From assembly GCA_044361595.1 (NCBI GenBank), contig JBIKIN010000010.1:62001-126000 (forward strand): DNA of 64,000 nucleotides, read 5' to 3'. This stretch comes from Pseudopedobacter sp044361595 (lineage in GTDB: Bacteria; Bacteroidota; Bacteroidia; Sphingobacteriales; Sphingobacteriaceae). The notes below the pieces were generated by a model that had not been told where the DNA came from, did no database searches, and was given only the letters and a program-made list of their open reading frames with translations. The position numbers and the translations under genes are program-made. How positions within the stretch are numbered: position 1 is the stretch's first letter; each line of letters starts with the position of its first letter. Shown one piece after another: positions 58,464 to 64,000 of this stretch.

Positions 58464-58537
58464 TAGCGGGGAGCAGGATCGAACTGCCGACCTCAGGGTT
58501 ATGAATCCTGCGCTCTAACCATCTGAGCTACCCCGCC
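58464..58537 (-). tRNA. tRNA-Met (anticodon CAU)
   Basis: On the minus strand a full cloverleaf: acceptor GGCGGGG pairing with CCCCGCT (first pair G-U), D arm GCTC...GAGC, anticodon loop TTCATAA (anticodon CAT), and T arm GGCAG-TTCGATC-CTGCT. CCA is not encoded. One A-C mismatch closes the anticodon stem. The elongator tRNA-Met is likeliest; a tRNA-Ile with a modified CAU anticodon cannot be fully excluded by eye. Confidence 0.9.
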
Positions 58538-58602
58538 GAAGGGTTATTTATAATTTTCAAATTCTTTAAGAAAACCACCATAACGGTTTAAAATTCGAGT
58601 TG

Positions 58603-58610
58603 CAAATATA
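58603..58610 (-). promoter_or_regulatory. Candidate -7 box of tRNA-Met
   Basis: The minus strand reads TATATTTG, a perfect TAnnTTTG, 65 bases before the mature tRNA 5' end, leaving a short precursor leader. Confidence 0.5.
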
Positions 58611-58690
58611 GACGAATATTCTTTCCTTTAAAAAAAGAATGTAAAAAAAAATATTTTACCTATTTTACACCCAAAGTAATTAAGTGGCTC

Positions 58691-59074
58691 ATGAGCGAAA
58701 AAGTAAAATTTGTATTAGAATACGAAATAAGATCATCTTCAAAAATCCTATATAGCTTTATTAGCGAGCCAAATGGCTTATCTGAGTGGTTTGCCGATGA
58801 TGTTAGAATTAGAGACCATGTTTACACTTTTGTTTGGGATGATGGCGAAGAACAAAAAGCAAAGTTATTATCCTTTAAGGAAAATAAAATGGTAAAATTT
58901 CATTGGATAGACGATGAACCATATACTTTTTTCGAATTAGAAATCGTTAAAGACGAATTAACAAACGATGTTGCGTTAGTAATTACTGACTTTGCTTTAC
59001 CTGAAAACTTAAAAGACAGACAGCAAATTTGGGATATTCAGATAGAATCACTTTTAAACGTAATTGGCGCATAA
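58691..59074 (+). CDS. START-like/SRPBCC domain protein
   Basis: A 127-aa soluble protein with a START/AHSA1-like fold: FVLEYEIRSSSKILYSFISEPNGLSEWFADDV opens it, followed by VYTFVWDDGEEQKAKLL and a C-terminal amphipathic helix (DIQIESLLNVIG) that covers the ligand cavity. It is conserved in Bacteroidota directly upstream of the LptF/LptG gene, as here (19 bases), but its ligand and role are unknown. Confidence 0.85.
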   Translation: MSEKVKFVLEYEIRSSSKILYSFISEPNGLSEWFADDVRIRDHVYTFVWDDGEEQKAKLLSFKENKMVKFHWIDDEPYTFFELEIVKDELTNDVALVITDFALPENLKDRQQIWDIQIESLLNVIGA

Positions 59075-59081
59075 AATTTGT

Positions 59082-59089
59082 TAATTTTG
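59082..59089 (+). promoter_or_regulatory. Candidate -7 box for the lptF-like gene
   Basis: TAATTTTG, a perfect TAnnTTTG, ends four bases before the GTG start; an internal, leaderless promoter is possible. The -33 box is weak. Confidence 0.35.
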
Positions 59090-59093
59090 CCGC

Positions 59094-60530
59094 GTGAAAA
59101 AAATCCACCTTTTAGTTTTAAAAGCATTCATAAGACCATTTATAGTCACTTTTTTTATTGTGATGTTTTTGCTCTTGATGCTTTTTCTATTTAAATACAT
59201 AGACGACTTAATAGGTAAAGGTTTTGAATGGTATGTAATTTTAAAACTTTTAGGTTACGCGGCTGCTACTAATGTGGCCATGGCTTTACCACTATCTATA
59301 TTATTATCATCTATCATGACCTTCGGAAACCTAGGTGAAAACTATGAGTTAGTTGCTATAAAATCTGCTGGTATATCTTTACAAAGAGCCATGGCACCAT
59401 TAATTATACTCATTACTTTTTTAGGAATTGGTGCCTTTTATTTTTCAGATTATATGTTGCCTGTTGCCAATTTAAAAATGGGTGCCCTTTTATACGATGT
59501 TAGGGAACAAAAAGCTGCATTTTTAATAGAAGAAGGCGTTTTTAATAATAGTATACCAGGATATTCTATAAGAGTAGAAAAGAAAGAAAATGATGGTTCT
59601 TTATGGAAAAACGTTGTCATATACGATCAATCTAACGGCACAGGTAATACAAACGTATTAATGGCCAAAGAGGGAGAAATTTCTAAAACAGAGGACGATA
59701 AATTTTTAGTTTTAAGACTTAGAGACGGTGTGCGTTACGAAGAAAAGCAAGGTAAAACCGGGTATAATCCAAGGCAAGAATTAATAAGATTAAGATTTAA
59801 AGAAACGGAACAAAAATTAAATTTAGAGAGTTTTAAATTTAAAAGAGAAGACGAAAACCTATTTAGAAGCAATTACGCCATGCTTAATAGTAAGCAACTT
59901 ATCGCCTCAAGAGATTCTGTAATCCACATAAAAGACAGTATAAATAGAACAACTTTAAATTCCATAAAACCATATTTTAAAATGTTCTATGCAACGCAAA
60001 ATTATCGGTCGCAAAAACCCATCAAAAATTTAAACTTTAAAAAAGATGGTATTTACGCAGGGATTGATTCTGCAAGTATAGAAATTACGCTTTCGAGTGC
60101 TAGAGAAAATGCTAGGGTAATTTATGAAAGTATTGACAGAACAGCCACTCAATCAAATGATTTGATTTCAGTAATTACTAGATACATGGTAGAATACAAT
60201 AAGAAATTTACACTTGCGGTATCCTGCTTAGTCTTGTTTTTTATTGGGGCTCCATTAGGTGCAATTATTAGAAAAGGCGGGTTAGGCTTACCCGTTGTTG
60301 TTTCTGTTGCGTTTTTTTTAATTTATCATATTATTAGCACCGTAGGAGAAAAATCTGCCAAAGAAGGTAATATTTCTCCTTTCTTAGGTATGTGGATAGC
60401 TATAATTGTTCTAACGCCTTTGGGCTTATTTTTAACTTATAAAGCTACAATAGACTCGGCATTGTTTGATGTTGATGTTTACAAAAACTTTTTTAAGAAA
60501 TTTTTAAAGAAAAAACCGCTGAATGCTTAA
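59094..60530 (+). CDS. LptF/LptG-family permease (LPS export)
   Basis: A 478-aa LptF/LptG (YjgP/YjgQ) protein. Three helices lie near the N-terminus (about residues 11-35, 50-75, 98-120), with the coupling segment MTFGNLGENYELVAIKSAGIS. A long periplasmic beta-jellyroll domain spans about 125-355, and three further helices follow (FTLAVSCLVLFFIGAPLGAIIRKGG begins them). With LptB and LptC it extracts lipopolysaccharide from the inner membrane. It starts with GTG. The glycosyltransferase gene overlaps its end by eight bases. Confidence 0.93.
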   Translation: MKKIHLLVLKAFIRPFIVTFFIVMFLLLMLFLFKYIDDLIGKGFEWYVILKLLGYAAATNVAMALPLSILLSSIMTFGNLGENYELVAIKSAGISLQRAMAPLIILITFLGIGAFYFSDYMLPVANLKMGALLYDVREQKAAFLIEEGVFNNSIPGYSIRVEKKENDGSLWKNVVIYDQSNGTGNTNVLMAKEGEISKTEDDKFLVLRLRDGVRYEEKQGKTGYNPRQELIRLRFKETEQKLNLESFKFKREDENLFRSNYAMLNSKQLIASRDSVIHIKDSINRTTLNSIKPYFKMFYATQNYRSQKPIKNLNFKKDGIYAGIDSASIEITLSSARENARVIYESIDRTATQSNDLISVITRYMVEYNKKFTLAVSCLVLFFIGAPLGAIIRKGGLGLPVVVSVAFFLIYHIISTVGEKSAKEGNISPFLGMWIAIIVLTPLGLFLTYKATIDSALFDVDVYKNFFKKFLKKKPLNA

Positions 60531-61680
60531 TATACTTTTCTGGTTTTTTATCATTCTGATAAGCTATACCTATTTATTTTATCCAGTTATTTTAAAGCTT
60601 TTAGCTAAAAATAAAACATGGAAATATTCAAACAGCAACTTAATACCAGATGTTTCTATCCTAATACCTATTCATAATGAAGAGCATGTTATTCAATCTA
60701 AGATAGAATCTATTTTATCCAACGGGTATCCATTAGAAAAAATAGAAATCATCGTTTTTTCAGATGCATCTACAGACCAAAGTAAAGAGATTGTTCAATA
60801 TTTAGCGCTTCAATACCCATTTATAAAGTTTCATGAGCACCTCACCAGAATGGGAAAGTCTTTTGTGGTCAATCAAATGGTGAAATTGGCTAAGTATGAT
60901 ATTATACTACTTTCAGACGCTAATGTTATCCTTACAAAAGATGCCATTAAAAATAATGTTAGAAATTATACTTACCCTAAAGTGGCTTCGGTAGCTAGTT
61001 TAATTAAAAATACGTTTAATAGTGATCAGAACAACACAGGTTACCAAGAAAAAGAATACGTAAACTACGAAAACCAGATTAAATATTTAGAAGGCTTAAT
61101 TTGGGGGTGTACAATTTCACCTTTTGGTGCATGCTTCTCGTTTAAAAAAGAATTTTTTGAACCAATACCCCACAATTTTTTGGTTGACGATTTCTTTATA
61201 ACAAGTAATATCTTAAAACAAAAACAAGAATGTATTTTAGACTTAGATTCGGTTTGTATTGAAGAATTAAGTGGTTCAATTACTGTAGAAAGTAAAAGAA
61301 GAAGGCGTATCTCGGCAGGTAATTTTCAAAATTTATCTCATTATTTTAAGGTATTGAAACCATTTAAACCACAAGGATTTTGTTTTTGGTCGCATAAAGG
61401 CTTAAGATGGCTAACCCCATTTTTTTTAATTATTATATTCATTATCAACTTAATTATTTTAAAAACATGTTGGTTGTACCAAATTTTATTTGTTTTTCAG
61501 CTCATATTTTATTGCATCCCATTGACCGGTATTGGTTTTAAACAAAACAATTGGCTTAATAAATTACTTAGATTTGCAAACTATTTCATAGTAATGAACA
61601 TTTCTCTATTGGCAGGGTTTTATGATTACTGTAAAGGGATAAAGGTTGGGTATTGGGATATTACAAAAAGACATACATAA
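60523..61680 (+). CDS. Family 2 glycosyltransferase, membrane-bound
   Basis: A 385-aa GT2 enzyme. One N-terminal helix is followed by a GT-A domain with VSILIPIHNEEHVI near residue 43, the DASTDQSKEI segment, LLSDANVIL (DxD-like) near 130, and RRRRISAGNFQNL near 260, comparable to the QxxRW processive signature but altered. Three C-terminal helices follow. It is likely to transfer sugars to a lipid or polysaccharide acceptor at the cytoplasmic face. Position in the lptF transcript suggests a link to LPS or capsule, as inference. Confidence 0.87.
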   Translation: MLNILFWFFIILISYTYLFYPVILKLLAKNKTWKYSNSNLIPDVSILIPIHNEEHVIQSKIESILSNGYPLEKIEIIVFSDASTDQSKEIVQYLALQYPFIKFHEHLTRMGKSFVVNQMVKLAKYDIILLSDANVILTKDAIKNNVRNYTYPKVASVASLIKNTFNSDQNNTGYQEKEYVNYENQIKYLEGLIWGCTISPFGACFSFKKEFFEPIPHNFLVDDFFITSNILKQKQECILDLDSVCIEELSGSITVESKRRRRISAGNFQNLSHYFKVLKPFKPQGFCFWSHKGLRWLTPFFLIIIFIINLIILKTCWLYQILFVFQLIFYCIPLTGIGFKQNNWLNKLLRFANYFIVMNISLLAGFYDYCKGIKVGYWDITKRHT

Positions 61681-61681
61681 C

Positions 61682-62890
61682 ATGTTAAATAAAGTAGAAG
61701 AAGCAATAGAAGATATAAAAGCGGGTAAGATTATAATTGTAGTTGATGATGAGGACCGCGAAAACGAAGGTGATTTTTTAGCCGCCGCAAGCCATGCAAC
61801 ACCAGAGGTAATTAATTTTATGGCCACACATGGCCGAGGTTTAATTTGCGCACCTTTAACCGTACAACGTTGTAAAGAGTTAGCATTAAATTTAATGGTT
61901 GGAGAAAATACAGCCACTTTTGAAACTAACTTCACCGTATCTGTAGATTTAAACGGGAATGGATGCACTACAGGTATTTCCGCCTCAGACCGCTCAAAAA
62001 CAATACTAGCTTTAATCAATCCTGAAACTAAACCCGAAGATTTAGGTAGGCCAGGACATATATTTCCTTTAATTGCAAAAAACGGTGGCGTTTTAAGAAG
62101 AGCGGGACATACAGAAGCTGCAGTAGATTTAGCTGTTCTTGCAGGTCTAGAACCAGCAGGCGTGATTTGCGAAATCATGAACGAAGATGGCGAAATGGCT
62201 CGTTTACCAGAACTTTTAGTCTTAGCCAAGCAGCTAAACATGAAGATTATTTCAATCAAAGATTTAATTGCATATCGTCTTAAAACAGAGTCTTTAATTC
62301 ACAGAGAAGTTTCTGTAAAATTGCCTACCGAGTGGGGAGATTTTGAAATGGTTGCCTTTACGCAAATAAACACCAAAGAAAATCATATCGCATTAATTAA
62401 AGGTAGCTGGGAACTAGATGAACCTATTTTAGTTAGAGTACATAGTTCTTGTATTACGGGTGATATATTTGGCTCATGCCGTTGCGATTGTGGTCCACAG
62501 CTACATAAATCTATGGAGATGATAGAACGCGAAGGTAAAGGATTGATTATTTATATGAACCAAGAAGGCAGAGGAATTGGTTTAGTTAATAAGCTAAAAG
62601 CCTACAATCTTCAAGAAAATGGAATGGATACTGTGGACGCTAATTTAGCTTTAGGTTTTGATATGGACGAGAGAGATTATGGTGTGGGAGCGCAAATCTT
62701 AAGAAGCTTAGGTGTTACTAAAATGCGTTTGATGACAAATAATCCTACCAAAAGAGCTGGTTTAATTGGTTATGGTTTAGAAGTAGTTGAAAACGTTCCT
62801 ATAGAAATAGCATCTAACAAACATAACGAACTTTACCTTCAAACTAAAAGAGACCGTATGGGTCATGATATTTTAAAAACAGTAAAATAA
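61682..62890 (+). CDS. ribBA: Bifunctional 3,4-dihydroxy-2-butanone-4-phosphate synthase / GTP cyclohydrolase II
   Basis: A 402-aa riboflavin-biosynthesis fusion. The N-terminal RibB domain shows VVDDEDRENEGD near residue 20 (metal-binding acid cluster), ATHGRGLICAPL near 55 and GHTEAAVDLA near 140. The C-terminal RibA domain shows the zinc cysteines in SSCITGDIFGSCRCDCGP and the GTP loop MNQEGRGIGLVNKLKAY. Both halves look complete. The ATG at 61682, one base after the glycosyltransferase stop, is preferred over one 36 bases upstream because RibB starts there. Confidence 0.96.
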   Translation: MLNKVEEAIEDIKAGKIIIVVDDEDRENEGDFLAAASHATPEVINFMATHGRGLICAPLTVQRCKELALNLMVGENTATFETNFTVSVDLNGNGCTTGISASDRSKTILALINPETKPEDLGRPGHIFPLIAKNGGVLRRAGHTEAAVDLAVLAGLEPAGVICEIMNEDGEMARLPELLVLAKQLNMKIISIKDLIAYRLKTESLIHREVSVKLPTEWGDFEMVAFTQINTKENHIALIKGSWELDEPILVRVHSSCITGDIFGSCRCDCGPQLHKSMEMIEREGKGLIIYMNQEGRGIGLVNKLKAYNLQENGMDTVDANLALGFDMDERDYGVGAQILRSLGVTKMRLMTNNPTKRAGLIGYGLEVVENVPIEIASNKHNELYLQTKRDRMGHDILKTVK

Positions 62891-63237
62891 CGTTACAAAT
62901 CTTACAATTTGCTTTAATATTTGCAGATTTATCAAAAAAGTAGGTCATTACAAATTCATTTCGGAATCTCATCACAAAAGTTTTTCTAATGCTGATTAAC
63001 CTACATTTGGGATGTTGAAACAATTTTAAGATAACTTATTCTTCGTTTTGAGAAATCCTAAATTTTTTATGTTTCCCTGTTCTAAAAAGTTTGAATAAGA
63101 GTACAGCCCCCAAAAAAAGAGCACCAAGCCTTTCGCATTCTTTGCGTAAAACCCTTAAATCGATATTCTATAATTTTAACCAAACAAAAAAAGCTACCCT
63201 AAAAGAGTAGCTTATTTTTAATAATTTCTATTTAATC
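62891..63237. other. 347-bp intergenic region between ribBA and secG
   Basis: No gene seen. It contains remnants that look like common Bacteroidota interspersed motifs (minus-strand TGAGATTCCGAAAT...AATGACC near 62946-62980 and CTTTCGCATTCTTTGCGTAAAA near 63130-63155) and the secG terminator. No clear plus-strand terminator for ribBA was found. Confidence 0.6.
63191..63213 (-). terminator. Terminator of secG
   Basis: AAGCTAC pairs with GTAGCTT, and seven T residues follow on the minus strand, 25 bases after the secG stop. Confidence 0.8.
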
Positions 63238-63576
63238 TTATTTTCCTGTACTATCTGTTTTTGCTGGTTGTTGGAAAGACGGAATTGCAGATGGTGTTGC
63301 AGTTTTATCTATTTGCTCTTGAATTTTAGAATCTGTTTTTACAGCTGCCCCAGTCTTTGGTCCACTTACATTTACTAAAATAGCAATTACCATAATTGCT
63401 ATAGCCATTCCCCAAGTACTTTTCTCTAAAATATCACCTGTACGTTGCACACCTACTATGTTATTAGAAGAAGAAAACCCCGATGCTAATCCGCCACCTT
63501 TAGGGTTTTGTATTAAAATAACTAACACTAAAAATATACAAACAACTATTCCTAAAATCACTAATGCTATAATCAT
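63238..63576 (-). CDS. secG: Protein translocase subunit SecG
   Basis: A 112-aa SecG. Two helices (residues 1-22 and about 53-70) are joined by the conserved loop LIQNPKGGGLASGFSSSNNIVGVQRTGDILEKSTW. A polar, low-complexity C-terminal tail of about 40 residues is common in Bacteroidota. SecG supports the SecYE channel during protein export. It follows the TPR-like gene by eight bases and ends at a terminator. Confidence 0.95.
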   Translation of the reverse strand: MIIALVILGIVVCIFLVLVILIQNPKGGGLASGFSSSNNIVGVQRTGDILEKSTWGMAIAIMVIAILVNVSGPKTGAAVKTDSKIQEQIDKTATPSAIPSFQQPAKTDSTGK

Positions 63577-63584
63577 CTTTTTAT

Positions 63585-64000
63585 TTAATTAACTTTTAAC
63601 TCCAAGTATTTTATTTGGCTGGCAAAGTAAGCACTTTTTTCGGGGAATTTCAAACTTAATTTTTTGTAAACATCTAAAGCCTTGTGATAAAGCATTTGTT
63701 CTACATAAATTTTAGCTAAAGTTTCTGAAACAACATCGTTAGCATCCTCCGAACTTTTCTTTGCTTTATTTTCTGTATCTATTTTATTTGCTGCTGGTGG
63801 CTTAATAGAAGGTTCTTCTTTAATAAATTTCTCTATTATTACAGTTTCCTTGTTTTGAAAATTGAACGGTACTGTAACATTGGTTTTAGTATCTAAAGCA
63901 ATTTCCTCTACTCCTTTTAAGTGAAAAATATTTGCAGCTATCTGACTATTTAAACTATCCTGAATAGGGTTAGTAACAGATTCTTTTTTCTTATTTGGAT
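63585..64000 (-). CDS. TPR-like protein, 3' end only (5' end beyond window)
   Basis: The minus-strand frame is open from the window edge to a TAA at 63585, giving the last 137 or so residues. The end reads SETLAKIYVEQMLYHKALDVYKKLSL...SQIKYLELKVN, a single TPR-like helical hairpin with the YxKAL(D)VYKKL pattern; upstream it is low-complexity and charged. Function unknown. The close spacing with secG suggests an operon, an arrangement I recall from related genomes. Confidence 0.75.
   Translation of the reverse strand, partial: PNKKKESVTNPIQDSLNSQIAANIFHLKGVEEIALDTKTNVTVPFNFQNKETVIIEKFIKEEPSIKPPAANKIDTENKAKKSSEDANDVVSETLAKIYVEQMLYHKALDVYKKLSLKFPEKSAYFASQIKYLELKVN

Noticed and set aside
1..64000. 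CRISPR array, complete insertion sequence, integrase or prophage
   Set aside because: No regularly spaced direct repeats of CRISPR size and no transposase, integrase or phage genes were seen.

Overview
The window comes from an AT-rich member of the Bacteroidota, most likely family Sphingobacteriaceae (Pedobacter or a near relative). The signs are alternative complex III (actABCDEF) joined to an aa3-type oxidase operon, the parA-parB-DUF5683-dapB-lepB gene string, DUF4403/DUF5683/DUF2911 proteins, a HemW gene, and Bacteroidota promoters (TTG-type -33 box plus TAnnTTTG -7 box) with few Shine-Dalgarno sequences. Genus is an inference from family content only.

Layout. 1-6.7 kb: a truncated BamA-like outer-membrane gene, hemW, an SDR, pgk, a DUF4403 lipoprotein and a 49-aa membrane protein. 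6.7-11.0 kb: the minus-strand operon parA-parB-DUF5683-dapB-lepB, closed by a terminator. 11.2-13.8 kb: an FMN reductase facing ompA, DUF2461 and DUF983. 13.9-30.6 kb: one long minus-strand respiratory operon. Its order is actABCDEF, ctaC, ctaD, an attenuator-like hairpin, ctaA, ctaB, two ctaE genes, subunit IV, a SCO-like protein, DUF420 and a small membrane protein. It moves electrons from menaquinol through complex III to oxygen and makes the haem A it needs. 31-32 kb: a deoxyhypusine-synthase-like enzyme.

32.1-37.7 kb is the most unusual block. It is a tight eight-gene operon encoding a self-contained type II fatty-acid-synthase-like set: ketoreductase, hotdog dehydratase, divergent acyl carrier protein, ketosynthase, enoyl reductase, its own phosphopantetheinyl transferase, an alpha/beta hydrolase and a PlsC-type acyltransferase. 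I know no named product for it; it looks like a dedicated specialised-lipid pathway.

37.7-48.5 kb: a TPR protein, an Omp85-type barrel, a penicillin-acylase-family enzyme, a fused M56 (BlaR1-type)/amidase protein with a BlaI repressor and three operator palindromes spaced exactly 20 bp apart, thioredoxin, OmpH/Skp, guanine deaminase and a Gfo/Idh/MocA oxidoreductase. 48.5-49.4 kb: about 960 bp without a gene, holding inverted repeats, a nested palindrome and one copy of a structured dispersed repeat; the other copy is near 30.85 kb. 49.4-58 kb: tex, a low-complexity secreted protein with a small lipoprotein, a conserved unknown, DUF2911, and the ATP-grasp/alpha-E/transglutaminase trio. 58.1-58.6 kb: a tRNA-Met(CAU), a GIY-YIG gene and a decayed partial copy of the tRNA. 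58.7-64 kb: a START-like protein, LptF/LptG, a GT2 glycosyltransferase, ribBA, secG and the 3' end of a TPR-like gene.

Read by eye only: no searches, folding programs or alignments were run. Family names rest on recognised motifs. Promoters, terminators and operators are predictions.
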